DNA of 34,931 nucleotides, taken from contig NZ_CABTXF010000010.1 of assembly GCF_902488755.1 (NCBI RefSeq), positions 1 to 34,931 on the forward strand, given 5' to 3'. A model generated the notes under the pieces. That model had not been told where the DNA came from, made no database searches, and saw only the letters and a list, made by a program, of their open reading frames with translations. This DNA comes from an uncultured Murdochiella sp. (lineage in GTDB: Bacteria > Bacillota > Clostridia > Tissierellales > Peptoniphilaceae). Position numbers and translations under genes: made by a program. Shown here one piece after another: positions 14,842 through 23,277 of the stretch. Every line of letters starts with the position of its first letter. Positions within the stretch are counted from its first letter, which is position 1.

Positions 14842-15607
14842 TCTTCTTTTCGTCTTCCTTTTCCCGTAGGAGGTGCGGAAAGGCGTTCAGAATTCGTTTT
14901 TCACTAAACGCTAACCACCGCTCGACAAGACGTGTGCGACGCTTTTCGATACGTTCTTCGATGCGCTTTGCGGTCTCTTCTTCCTGAAGCGCTTGCCGTT
15001 TTTCGTCCAGCTCACGGGCTCGTTGATATACTTCTCTTCCGATGCGATCGGAAACTTTTCGCATATCCGCCGTGATTTTTTGGGCATATTTCCATTTTCG
15101 GTTTAGACCAAGCACGGTAGCGACCATGCTTACGACATCCACAAGAAAGAAGAAGAACAACACAAATAGCAGAACCCATGCCGTTCGGACAGGCAAAAAT
15201 TCGACGAGTCGGCGAATCAGCGGATGCACGGCTTCGTAGAGTACAAAACAGCACATGCCCCAAAGCAGGGAATATTCCAAGCAGATATACCCGCCCAAAT
15301 TGAAGGGACGATCCGAATAATCCCACCATTTGCGATGCAGTAGTTTTTCCAACAGAAATCCGGTGATCCATTCGATGACCGAGGCAATGAACATCGACCC
15401 CAAAAACAGCAGGATTTTATTGGTTTCCGCAATATCCGAAAGAAACAGGATGACGGAACATGCGCCAAAACCGTATATGGGACACCAAGGACCGCTTAAC
15501 ATGCCGGCGTTGATAAAGCGTCCGGAATGAATGGCGTTAAAGCCGACTTCCATCATCCACCCGATCATGGCATAGAGTAAAAAATAGAGCAACCAAGTAT
15601 ATTCCAT
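14825..15607 (-). CDS. CmpB-type putative ABC transporter permease (polytopic membrane protein)
   Basis: 260 residues resembling the family annotated as putative ABC transporter permease CmpB (ABC_trans_CmpB). About five hydrophobic segments occupy residues 1-170. Family-typical stretches are LYAMIGWMMEV near the start, GPWCPIYGFG (40-49), EWITGFLLEKL, and WDYSDRPFNLGGYICLEYSL (95-114). A long charged, probably coiled-coil cytoplasmic tail follows from about 172 to the end. ATG at 15605-15607 has GAAGGGAAA upstream. No ATP-binding partner is adjacent, so a transport function is unproven. Before the cassette insertion the gene was probably coupled to glmL, since its stop codon lies inside the repeat that also carries the glmL start. 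Confidence 0.75.
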   Translation of the reverse strand: MEYTWLLYFLLYAMIGWMMEVGFNAIHSGRFINAGMLSGPWCPIYGFGACSVILFLSDIAETNKILLFLGSMFIASVIEWITGFLLEKLLHRKWWDYSDRPFNLGGYICLEYSLLWGMCCFVLYEAVHPLIRRLVEFLPVRTAWVLLFVLFFFFLVDVVSMVATVLGLNRKWKYAQKITADMRKVSDRIGREVYQRARELDEKRQALQEEETAKRIEERIEKRRTRLVERWLAFSEKRILNAFPHLLREKEDEKKNAEGK

Positions 15608-15738
15608 ACAGCGTTTCCCTTCGTGGTTTGTTTACCGCTTGCCTAAAGCGAAAAAGATTTCTAACCCATACGCTTTACAATGGTATGTTCTTGACCTTCC
15701 TATTGTACTCTCTTCGCGGCTTTGAGGAAACCTCTTCG

Positions 15739-15784
15739 AAAAAACGCACGACCGGGATGTCCTATGCCAATCGTGCGTTTTTTT
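15739..15784. terminator. Bidirectional intrinsic terminator after the surface-protein gene
   Basis: 13-bp arms (AAAAAACGCACGA/TCGTGCGTTTTTT) flank a 19-nt loop, with A/T runs on both sides. It terminates the minus-strand surface-protein gene that ends at 15836 and separates it from the CmpB-like gene. Confidence 0.8.
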
Positions 15785-15835
15785 GTTATCTGTTGTCGTT
15801 TTCCGAACGCTTCCGCGCATTCGTATGGGACTTGT

Positions 15836-17932
15836 CTAAGCGTGGTTTCTTTTCTTGCGCAGAACAAGCATCGATCCCATCATCGTGAAGAGCGTAGCCA
15901 TGGAGAACGCAATTCCTGCCGGATCGCCGGTCTTCGGAGCGGTTCTTGTGCGATTCTCCATAGCCGTTCCCGTCGTAGTGGAGTTCGTTTTCTTCTCCGA
16001 TGTACCGGGATTTGCACTGCTTCCCGGCGTATTGGGCTTTGTGTTGTTCCCCGGCGCATTGGGATTCTTGCTGTCATCCGGCGTGCTGGGAGCGGCGCTG
16101 TCGTCGGGCTTTTGCGGCTTATCGGTATCCGGATGGTGCGGCTTTGGTTTCTCCACCTTTTTCCATTCTGCTGTAAACACATGGTCGTCTTCTACTTTGT
16201 ATTGATCGCCCGGCTGATAGACAGAACCTTTCCAGCAGACAAATGTATATCCTGTTTTGGTCGGTGCAGCAGGTAAAGTGAAGAAATCGCCTTTTTTGAT
16301 TTTTTCCGTTCTGATTGTCGTATCCCCGTCCCAGTTTCCGCCGTTCGGATCGACCGTAATCGTAAATTCCGGTGTCGGTGCAGGAGGTTCTTGCAGCATC
16401 GGCAAATCGAACAACGCTTGCTTTTTATCGGCGTCGTATTGGATGGCTGCACCGATTTCGCCCAGTACGATGTTCTCTTTGGTTAGTCCTTCGAAATCAT
16501 ATCCCTCTTTTGCCGCGAAAGTAAAGCGCAAGCGATAGCGTGTCTGCGCTTTAATCTCACCTTTTGCAGCAACCCACGCATCGTTCGGTTCATCATAGGT
16601 TAACAGTTCCGCATTTCGCGGGCGGATGCCATCCGTTTGCACATTGACCTGAATCGCGAAGGGGTTCTTCCCGAGGACATATTGATCCAACGTTAACGCC
16701 ATCGCGGTAATATGCTTGTTTTCCGGAGGCGCCGGCTTGACAACGTGAAATTCCGGAGACATCGCTGTACCGAAGTGGAAATTATCCATCGAATTGACTT
16801 GGGTAAGCTTTCCCCAGCTTATATCGTCTACCGTAATGTTGGTCTGGTCTTTATCCAGTAAGTATTTTTTTCCGTCTTCTTCGCTGATTTGGACTTGTAC
16901 CTGGTATTGATAGACGCCTTCCTGAAAAGTGGTATCGCGGTTAACTTTCCATTCCCCATCCACCTTTTTATACCACACTCCCCAGCTGAATTTTGCCGGT
17001 TTGCCTGTTGTAACGGTAAACTGCGCTTCTTCGCAGTTTTTGCCATAGGCAACGATGTCCTTCAAATTCGATGTCGCAGCGATGTCTCGGAGGACTACTT
17101 TCTCAATGGGAGATGGGGGAACTGGCTTCTTGTAGAGCAATTTAATGAGCCAAGTCTTTTTCGCAGGACTTGGTGCGCTGTCCGTAACTTGAACACCGTA
17201 GAATTGACTAGGAATAGGACGTAGTGGATCATCGTCTTCTTCTTCGAAGTCTTTCGTAGGCGTACCGGACACCATCCCGTCAGGTGAAATCTGCAACCAG
17301 TCCGGTCCAGCTGTTTTCTTAAAGGTATAGGGCTTTGTTCCGCCTATTACGCCGCTGGCTAAAGAAAAGGGCGTGATCGGGACACCGGCAGAGGCATCAT
17401 GAATTACCCATTTAGGGTCATAAACAAGATTAAGTTCCGCATCCGGCGGAGCGGTGACCACGTATTCAGGAGACACTGCCCAACCAGAGGAAGCGTTACC
17501 GCCTAAACGTACGCTTGATCCGCGTCCCCAGCTTTTGTCATCGATGGTAATGTCTATGCCGTTTTCATCCAACACATTCTTAGTCCCATCCTCGCTATCG
17601 ATGCGGACTTGGATGCGATACTGATAGGTGCCTTCCATAAAACGATCAAACGTATAGGCTTCCCAATTGTCTCCATTCTTCTTGTACCATGCGCCGGTAT
17701 CGTACGAAAATTTAGCCGGCGCACCCTGCTGAATGGTGAATTTCGGTTCTGTAATGTCTTTGTTGTATTGCGGTGTGATGTCCTTGTCGGAAGTGGCGAC
17801 AATCGAATGGATGACGTTACGTGTCTCGGGCTGTTGGGCGTAAACAGCACTGCCAAACACCCCGACCAGAACAAAAAGAAAGGCGATCAGGACACGAAAC
17901 ACGTGCTTGGTTGGTTGCTTTGGTTTGTTCAT
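15836..17932 (-). CDS. Cell-wall-anchored surface protein with duplicated domain and InlB-type repeat
   Basis: A 698-residue secreted protein. N-terminal signal peptide (basic start, hydrophobic 14-30, cleavage near VYAQQ). A domain of about 120 residues occurs twice: first from HSIVATSDKDITPQYNKDIT to SPEYVVTAPP, then from ATSNLKDIVAYGKN to SPEFHVVKPAPP; both share AKFS, WYKK, G-YQY-VQV and the I-DD-SWG motif. Between them lies a putative Ig-like segment (DGMVSGTPTKDFEEE). A Listeria-Bacteroides/InlB-B repeat follows near 540-600 (VDPNGGNWDG to HVFTAEWK). A Pro/Asn/Thr-rich wall-spanning linker leads to TAPKTGDPAG, a hydrophobic segment and RKKRNHA, a sortase signal in which Ala replaces Leu (APKTG). 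ATG at 17930-17932 has GGAGGAG 3 nt upstream. A C9 tract sits in its promoter region, pointing to phase variation. Ligand unknown. Confidence 0.85.
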   Translation of the reverse strand: MNKPKQPTKHVFRVLIAFLFVLVGVFGSAVYAQQPETRNVIHSIVATSDKDITPQYNKDITEPKFTIQQGAPAKFSYDTGAWYKKNGDNWEAYTFDRFMEGTYQYRIQVRIDSEDGTKNVLDENGIDITIDDKSWGRGSSVRLGGNASSGWAVSPEYVVTAPPDAELNLVYDPKWVIHDASAGVPITPFSLASGVIGGTKPYTFKKTAGPDWLQISPDGMVSGTPTKDFEEEDDDPLRPIPSQFYGVQVTDSAPSPAKKTWLIKLLYKKPVPPSPIEKVVLRDIAATSNLKDIVAYGKNCEEAQFTVTTGKPAKFSWGVWYKKVDGEWKVNRDTTFQEGVYQYQVQVQISEEDGKKYLLDKDQTNITVDDISWGKLTQVNSMDNFHFGTAMSPEFHVVKPAPPENKHITAMALTLDQYVLGKNPFAIQVNVQTDGIRPRNAELLTYDEPNDAWVAAKGEIKAQTRYRLRFTFAAKEGYDFEGLTKENIVLGEIGAAIQYDADKKQALFDLPMLQEPPAPTPEFTITVDPNGGNWDGDTTIRTEKIKKGDFFTLPAAPTKTGYTFVCWKGSVYQPGDQYKVEDDHVFTAEWKKVEKPKPHHPDTDKPQKPDDSAAPSTPDDSKNPNAPGNNTKPNTPGSSANPGTSEKKTNSTTTGTAMENRTRTAPKTGDPAGIAFSMATLFTMMGSMLVLRKKRNHA

Positions 17933-17959
17933 TTCTCCTCCTTATTTATACACCGTTTT

Positions 17960-17991
17960 TTTATGGGGGGGGGAGACCTCGTTTATCGCAA
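17960..17991 (-). promoter_or_regulatory. Candidate surface-protein promoter with a poly-C spacer
   Basis: On the minus strand TTGCGA (17986-17991) and CATAAA (17960-17965) are separated by 20 nt that contain the C tract. Loss of three C would give the optimal 17 nt. With nine C the spacing is too long for good activity. Hexamers are weak (4 of 6 each) and the assignment is tentative; the tract could instead lie in the 5' leader of a promoter further upstream. Confidence 0.35.
17965..17973. repeat. Homopolymeric G9 (C9 on the surface-protein strand)
   Basis: Nine consecutive G on the plus strand, 33 bp upstream of the surface-protein start codon. It is the longest mononucleotide G/C run noticed in the window and a likely slipped-strand switch. 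Confidence 0.8.
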
Positions 17992-18181
17992 TGCTTTCGC
18001 GAAGGACACCCTTCTTTTTCCATAGTGGTGTAGTGAGACGGAATATTCCTTCTCATTTTTCATTTTGCATTATTTTTTATAGGGAATCAAGTATTGTATT
18101 TTGAAAAGAGAGCGGAAAATCGTTTTTTAGCCATTTGGATTTGCTATACTTCTATTAGCAAAACGTCAAGGAGGCATAGAG

Positions 18182-19327
18182 GTGGACGGCGAACAACGAC
18201 TAAAAAAGATTTTCGGGCTGGAAAGCGTTTTATTTCTTCTCTGCTTTTTTGGCTTTTTCATCGGCATCGGAAAGGTGATGGGTGCGACGAACATGTTGAT
18301 GACGCTCATGAATACGGCGTATGAGAGCCTGATGAATACCTGTTTTTACATTATGGCGATTTCCGTATTAGCCGGCGCGGTATCCGGACTGTTCTCGGAA
18401 TTTGGCTTAATTGCTTTGGTCAATAAAATTCTGTCGCTCATCATGAAGCCCATTTACGATTTGCCGGGGGCAGCGTCGCTTGGCGTTATGAACTGTTATC
18501 TGTCGGATAATCCCGCTATTCTGACCTTGGCAACCGAAGAGAACTTCATTCGCTATTTCAAGAAGTACCAACGACCGGCGCTGACCAATCTGGGCACGGC
18601 ATTCGGCATGGGGCTAATCACCACAACCACGATGATGGCGTTGCCCATCGAAGGTGCGTTAAAAGCGGCGCTTATCGGCAATTTAGGCGCAGTCATCGGT
18701 AGCGTCGTGAGCGTTCGTCTGATGCTTCGGGCGACCAAAAAGAAATACGGCACACATGCCAAAGAAGAAGTTGCCGCATTGGACACGTTGCCCGCCACTA
18801 TGCGTATTGTGCGTCCGGGAAGCGTTGGCCAGCGGTTCATCGAAGCGCTTCTTGATGGCGGAAAAAGAGGCGTGGATATGGGTTTTGCTATTATCCCCGG
18901 TGTTCTGGGCATTTGCACCATCGTTCTCTTGCTCACGAATGGTCCGGCAGCCGGCGGCGTGTATACCGGTGCAGCCGGAGAAGGCGTTCCGGTTCTTCCC
19001 TGGATGGGACAAAAACTTTCCTTTATATTGCGTCCGCTTTTTGGTTTCTCCAATGCAGAAGCCATTGCCGTTCCCATTACGGCTTTAGGCTCTAGCGGTG
19101 CAGCCATCGGCGTAGTGAAAAACATGGCGCAGGTCGGCGCAGTCAGCGGCAACGACATTGCCGTCTTCACCGCGATTTGTATGTGCTGGTCAGGCTATCT
19201 TTCCACCCATGTGGCGATGATGGAAGCCCTCGGCTGCAAAGAGTTGACGGGGCGCTCAATTTTAAGTCATACGATCGGCGGATTGTGCGCCGGTCTTGCG
19301 GCGCATATTTTGTTTATGGTGTTTTAG
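18182..19327 (+). CDS. CD0519/CD1768-type polytopic membrane protein (nucleoside-recognition/Gate-like), putative transporter
   Basis: 381 residues with about nine hydrophobic segments. It resembles the clostridial CD0519/CD1768 membrane family related to spore-maturation SpmA/SpmB and other Gate-domain carriers: SLGVMNCYLSDNPAILTLA and NLGTAFGMGLITTTTMMAL match the first conserved half, and FSNAEAIAVPITALGSSGAAIG the second. The substrate is not known. GTG at 18182 is used, with AAGGAGG about 7 nt upstream; a TATACT -10-like hexamer lies about 30 nt before the GTG. It is a single-gene unit closed by a strong terminator, between the surface protein and the hutI-ftcD-fhs-fchA group. Position suggests a histidine, urocanate or product carrier, which is inference. 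Confidence 0.7.
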   Translation: MDGEQRLKKIFGLESVLFLLCFFGFFIGIGKVMGATNMLMTLMNTAYESLMNTCFYIMAISVLAGAVSGLFSEFGLIALVNKILSLIMKPIYDLPGAASLGVMNCYLSDNPAILTLATEENFIRYFKKYQRPALTNLGTAFGMGLITTTTMMALPIEGALKAALIGNLGAVIGSVVSVRLMLRATKKKYGTHAKEEVAALDTLPATMRIVRPGSVGQRFIEALLDGGKRGVDMGFAIIPGVLGICTIVLLLTNGPAAGGVYTGAAGEGVPVLPWMGQKLSFILRPLFGFSNAEAIAVPITALGSSGAAIGVVKNMAQVGAVSGNDIAVFTAICMCWSGYLSTHVAMMEALGCKELTGRSILSHTIGGLCAGLAAHILFMVF

Positions 19328-19517
19328 AAGACGTGATGGAGCAAATACGCTTGCCCTTCTGTTGACGAGTGCTGCCGGTGCAGTCGCTTGTGGAAAGAAG
19401 AATCGTCGCAAGTAAGGTTGCGAAGAAGCGGAACGAATTGAGGTTGACTAAGGAAAAGAACGATTCTTCTTTATAGTCGGCTGTGAAAAGAAAAGCGAAT
19501 CGCGTTTTTCGAAAACA

Positions 19518-19562
19518 CCCCTTGCATGGTGAAAAGATTACCATGCAGGGGGATTGTTTTTG
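19518..19562 (+). terminator. Intrinsic terminator downstream of the membrane carrier gene
   Basis: CCCCTTGCATGGT pairs with ACCATGCAGGGGG (13 bp, one G-U) over a 9-nt loop, followed by ATTGTTTTT. It lies about 190 nt after the stop codon; 19328-19517 shows no gene. Confidence 0.75.
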
Positions 19563-19590
19563 GTTGTGTTTGTAAGGAATAAGGAGGATT

Positions 19591-19634
19591 AAAAAAAGCC
19601 GGAAGGAGTCGATTAAACACCGACGCCTTCCGGC
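19591..19634 (-). terminator. Intrinsic terminator of the hutI-ftcD-fhs-fchA series
   Basis: GCCGGAAGG/CCTTCCGGC outer stem with a GTCG/CGAC inner stem, followed on the minus strand by TTTTTTT. It lies 65 nt after the fchA stop codon. With the plus-strand terminator just to the left it insulates the two converging units. Confidence 0.8.
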
Positions 19635-19698
19635 GAGAACATCACGGGATTCGGATCTTCTTTACGATCCGTTTCTCGATCAATACATAGCGTGAAGG

Positions 19699-20325
19699 TT
19701 ATTCCAGCGCCGCTTCCACTTTTTCAATGCAGGCAGCAATCTTCGCATCCAATTCCTGCAAGGCTTCGTCCATCTTGCGACGGGTTTCGGCAACGTAGGC
19801 TTCGTCCTTGATGGAGCCAAGATTAATCTTGACGTTGTAGAATGCGACGACGACGGCGGAGCGCAGGCAATGCAGTCCGGCGCCGACATCCGTGATGGCG
19901 CTCTGGTTGCCGCGAAGAATCAGCGGTTCTGCGTATTTGAGCAATTCCATGGCTTTCATGCCCGTGGAAAGCGGAACGTTAGCCGCATTCTTGTATTCCT
20001 TCTGAATGGTTTCTTTGCGGATGGCTTTTTCTTCATCCGTTTCCTTCGGCAGTTTGAATGCCGCAATAACGCCATTGAAGGAATTCGCATCGTTATCGAT
20101 GGCATCGATGAAGAATTTCTCGTATTCCTTCAGCTCCGGAATGTAGCCAGTCATTTCTTCTTTGGCATCTTCGTATTTCTTGTTGCCCACCGTCAGGGAG
20201 CAGACCATAGCAAACAGTGCTGCAGTCTGCGCCGCGCCAAGAGCGGCAACCGAGCCGCCGCCGGGAGCGGGAGAATCCGAAGCTAATTCTTCAATAAAAC
20301 CGGTTACGGTTAAATCTTTTAACAT
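19699..20325 (-). CDS. fchA: Formimidoyltetrahydrofolate cyclodeaminase
   Basis: Converts 5-formimino-THF to 5,10-methenyl-THF and ammonia, the step after FtcD. The 208 residues are the stand-alone form of the domain fused to the transferase in mammals. Family hallmarks are SDSPAPGGGSVAAL (17-30) near the N-terminus, followed by the hydrophobic helix AALFAMVCSLTVG, DANSFNGVIAAF in the middle and SAITDVGAG (about 142-150). ATG at 20323-20325 has an AAAGGAGA site upstream on the minus strand. It is the last gene of the minus-strand folate set, 128 nt after fhs, with hairpins in the gap, so its dosage may be set separately. Confidence 0.95.
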   Translation of the reverse strand: MLKDLTVTGFIEELASDSPAPGGGSVAALGAAQTAALFAMVCSLTVGNKKYEDAKEEMTGYIPELKEYEKFFIDAIDNDANSFNGVIAAFKLPKETDEEKAIRKETIQKEYKNAANVPLSTGMKAMELLKYAEPLILRGNQSAITDVGAGLHCLRSAVVVAFYNVKINLGSIKDEAYVAETRRKMDEALQELDAKIAACIEKVEAALE

Positions 20326-20347
20326 AGTTTCTCCTTTTTCTCTTTTT

Positions 20348-20435
20348 CATCCCTTGTGTCATTTGCCAAAAAGGGGATGATAGAATGCCTGCCCCCGTTT
20401 CTTTTGAAACGAAGAAAATCGCTTAAACGGGGGCA
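20348..20435 (-). other. Two hairpins in the fhs-fchA gap
   Basis: A strong 11-bp stem (TGCCCCCGTTT/AAACGGGGGCA, 20390-20435, 24-nt loop) is followed towards fchA by a weaker one (CATCCCTT/AAGGGGATG with one bulge, 20348-20379). Neither has a T-run on the minus strand. They may stabilise or process mRNA, or attenuate fchA expression. Confidence 0.45.
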
Positions 20436-20453
20436 AAGGCTAACTGTGGTGTC

Positions 20454-22130
20454 TTAGAACAGACCGACCATGTTGCCCATTTCGTCAACATCCATGTGGT
20501 CGGCAGCCGGAACTTTGGGCAGACCCGGCATAACCATGATGTCGCCCGTTTCGCAGACGATGAATCCTGCACCGGCGGAAACACGCACATTCTGGACGGT
20601 GATTTCAAATCCGCTCGGCGCACCGACCGCATTTTTGTCATCGGAGAAGGAGAATTGCGTCTTCGCCATGCAGATGGGCATCTTGTCAAGACCGAGTTTT
20701 TCCAGCGTTTTAATCTGCTTTTTCGCCGCAGCCGTCAGCGTGACTTTGGCGCCGCCGTAGTAGTCTTTGACGATGGTGTCTAATTTCTCCGGAATAGAGG
20801 ATTCTACATCATAGAGATAGTGGAAGGTGTTTTCTTGATCGGCAGCTTTGACGACTTTCTCCGCCAAATCGGTCATGCCGTCACCACCCTTTGCCCAGCC
20901 GTCGGACAGGGAAAGTTCCACGCCGTATTCCTCACAGAGTTCGGTTAAGGCTTGAATTTCGGCATCGGTATCGAAGATGAAGCGGTTGAGTGCGACAATG
21001 GTCGGCAGCCCAAAGCTCTGCATGTTCTTGATGTGACGACCGAGGTTAGCAAAGCCGGCTTTTACCGCTTCGACGTTTTCGCCTTTCAGTTCTTTTTTGT
21101 CCACACCACCATGCATCTTCAGCGCTTTAATCGTAGCCACGATAACAACCGCATTCGGTTTCAGACCGCCGAGACGGCACTTGATGTCGAAGAATTTTTC
21201 TGCGCCCAAATCGGCACCGAAGCCTGCCTCGGTGACAAGGTAATCTGCCATCTTCAGACCCAGTTTGGTTGCGATGAGGGAGTTGCAGCCGTGCGCGATA
21301 TTGGCAAACGGACCGCCGTGGATGAGTGCCGGCGTATGCTCCAGCGTCTGTACCAGATTCGGCTTAATAGCATCGACCAAAAGCATAGCCATTGCGCCCT
21401 GCGCATTCAGGTCGCCTGCCGTAACCGGTGCGCCTTCTTTATTGTAGGCGACGATCATACGTGCGAGACGTTCTTTCAAGTCTTCCAGACCGGAAGCAAG
21501 GCACAGCGCAGCCATAACTTCAGAAGCTACCGTAATCATGAAGTGGTCTTCACGCGGTACACCGGCAGCTTTTCCGCCCAAACCGATGACGACGTTACGC
21601 AGCGAGCGGTCGTTCATATCCAGAACGCGCTTCCAGACAATGCGGCGTTCATCGATGTTTAAGGCGTTGCCCTGCTGCAGATGGTTGTCAATGAGGGCAG
21701 ACAGAAGGTTGTTTGCCGCCGTCATGGCGTGCAAGTCGCCGGTAAAGTGCAGGTTGATGTCTTCCATCGGAACGACCTGCGCATAGCCGCCGCCGGCAGC
21801 GCCGCCTTTGACGCCGAATACCGGTCCGAGAGAGGGTTCACGAAGGGCAACAACCGAGTTCTTGCCGATTTTGTTCAGCCCCATGGTCAAACCGATGGAG
21901 CAGGTGGATTTTCCTTCGCCTGCCGGTGTCGGCGTGATGGCGGTAACTAAAATCAGTTTGCCATCCTTCTTGTTCGCAAAACGCTGGATGGCATCATGCG
22001 AGATTTTCGCTTTATATTTGCCGTACAGCTCCAAATCGTCTTCCTCGAAGCCGGCTCTTTTAGCGACTTCGACGATGGGCTGCATTTCAACAGAATTAGC
22101 GATTTCAATATCGGTTTTTACTTCGGCCAT
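20454..22130 (-). CDS. fhs: Formate-tetrahydrofolate ligase
   Basis: Interconverts formate + ATP + THF and 10-formyl-THF; in amino-acid fermenters it can run towards ATP formation. The 558 residues are the standard length, with the P-loop TPAGEGKST at 68-76, KGGAAGGGYAQV, and NLVQTLEHTPALIHGGPFAN split over family-typical positions. ATG at 22128-22130 has GAGGAG within the last codons of ftcD, and only 3 nt separate the two genes, so translation is probably coupled. Placing it between ftcD and fchA ties one-carbon units from histidine to ATP recovery. The cyclohydrolase FolD that links FchA to this enzyme is not in the window. Confidence 0.97.
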   Translation of the reverse strand: MAEVKTDIEIANSVEMQPIVEVAKRAGFEEDDLELYGKYKAKISHDAIQRFANKKDGKLILVTAITPTPAGEGKSTCSIGLTMGLNKIGKNSVVALREPSLGPVFGVKGGAAGGGYAQVVPMEDINLHFTGDLHAMTAANNLLSALIDNHLQQGNALNIDERRIVWKRVLDMNDRSLRNVVIGLGGKAAGVPREDHFMITVASEVMAALCLASGLEDLKERLARMIVAYNKEGAPVTAGDLNAQGAMAMLLVDAIKPNLVQTLEHTPALIHGGPFANIAHGCNSLIATKLGLKMADYLVTEAGFGADLGAEKFFDIKCRLGGLKPNAVVIVATIKALKMHGGVDKKELKGENVEAVKAGFANLGRHIKNMQSFGLPTIVALNRFIFDTDAEIQALTELCEEYGVELSLSDGWAKGGDGMTDLAEKVVKAADQENTFHYLYDVESSIPEKLDTIVKDYYGGAKVTLTAAAKKQIKTLEKLGLDKMPICMAKTQFSFSDDKNAVGAPSGFEITVQNVRVSAGAGFIVCETGDIMVMPGLPKVPAADHMDVDEMGNMVGLF

Positions 22131-22133
22131 GGT

Positions 22134-23027
22134 TTACTCCTCAATTAACAGGGTCTCGATAATCTGGTCAGCGCGGAAGTTTTCAATCTGCATATAGTAT
22201 GCTGCAGAATCCACTAAGGCTTGCAGAGGAACCATGCCGATGAGTTCGGTGCCGTAGACGCTGACGCCGTAGCGAGCCGCTTCGGATTTAATCATTTCAA
22301 TCGCCTGATAGATGGCGGTTTTTTCGTAATTGACCAAGTTCATCGAAACCTGCGTCTGATGACGTTCTTCCAGCGGAAGACCGATGGCTTTCACGAAGCG
22401 CAGACCGCCGCCGATATGACGGACTTTCTTGGCGATGGCATCGGCAATCTCTACTTTATCGGTGTTGAGGTTGACATTGAAAGCGACGAGGTGGAAACGA
22501 GCGCCGACGGCGGTAGCACCGCTCTTGACGTTCATTTCACGCGGCCCGAAATCCGGTTCCCAGCCATCTTCTTTGATTTTCTCGAAGAAGCCTTCGTATT
22601 GTCCCTTGCGGACTTTCGCCAGGTTCTTGCGCTCCGGTTTGGTAGCCGCATCTTCGTACAGATAGACCGGAATGTCCAATTCACCGATGGCTTTGCCGAC
22701 TTCTTTGGCGTATTCTACACATTCTTCGGTCGTGCATTCCGTAATGGGGATGAAGGGGACAACGTCCACCGCACCCATGCGCGGATGACCGCCGCTGTGC
22801 TTGCTCATGTCGATGACTTCTTTCGCCACTTTGACGGATTCAATCACCGCTTTGATGACCGCTTCCGGATCACCGATGACTTCCACGACCGTGCGGTTAT
22901 GGTCTTTGTCCGGCTGGTAATCCACTAATTTGAGTCCCTCTTTTGCACGGAAGCAATCAGCGATCTTTTCGACTTTTTCCAGGTCGCGACCTTCGGAGTA
23001 GTTCGGGATACACATTACACGTTTCAT
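22134..23027 (-). CDS. ftcD: Glutamate formimidoyltransferase
   Basis: Transfers the formimino group of N-formimino-L-glutamate to tetrahydrofolate, releasing glutamate. The 297 residues represent the transferase domain alone, without the cyclodeaminase domain, which is a separate gene here (fchA). Motifs: IPNYSEGRD (7-15) and SKHSGGHPRMGAVDVVPF (75-92), whose second His (H81) matches the catalytic His of the family. Start: ATG at 23025-23027 has AAGGAGG 11 nt upstream; the upstream ATG at 23051 lacks a ribosome site and overlaps that Shine-Dalgarno region. It precedes fhs with a 3-nt gap. Confidence 0.95.
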   Translation of the reverse strand: MKRVMCIPNYSEGRDLEKVEKIADCFRAKEGLKLVDYQPDKDHNRTVVEVIGDPEAVIKAVIESVKVAKEVIDMSKHSGGHPRMGAVDVVPFIPITECTTEECVEYAKEVGKAIGELDIPVYLYEDAATKPERKNLAKVRKGQYEGFFEKIKEDGWEPDFGPREMNVKSGATAVGARFHLVAFNVNLNTDKVEIADAIAKKVRHIGGGLRFVKAIGLPLEERHQTQVSMNLVNYEKTAIYQAIEMIKSEAARYGVSVYGTELIGMVPLQALVDSAAYYMQIENFRADQIIETLLIEE

Positions 23028-23229
23028 GGTCTTGTTTTCCTCCTTCAACATAGTTCAGGGTAACAGTTCAAATCGGTCAGGAAGTTCTTCCTGCAGTGGG
23101 GATCGCCCATGCCTTATTTGACGATCCTTTGACGGTTTGTAATCAGGCAATGGCGACGAAGAAAGCGGTTTCGCTTTTGTACGCTTTCGCCCGATGATGG
23201 CATCATGGTAAGCGAGAAGAATCTACGAA

Positions 23230-23260
23230 ACGTCAAAAGTAGGATGTCTTTTCGACGTTT
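23230..23260 (-). other. Hairpin in the hutI-ftcD gap
   Basis: AACGTC-AAAAG pairs with CTTTT-C-GACGTT (one bulge) over an 8-nt loop. The 250-nt gap 23028-23277 holds no gene and no clear promoter, so the hairpin may mark mRNA processing or partial termination between hutI and ftcD. Confidence 0.35.
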
Positions 23261-23277
23261 TTGACGAAAACGGTGTC

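Noticed and set aside
20952..21662. Open frames opposite fhs, and similar ones opposite ftcD, hutI and hutH
   Set aside because: All lie entirely inside conserved enzyme genes and read as low-complexity mirror translations.
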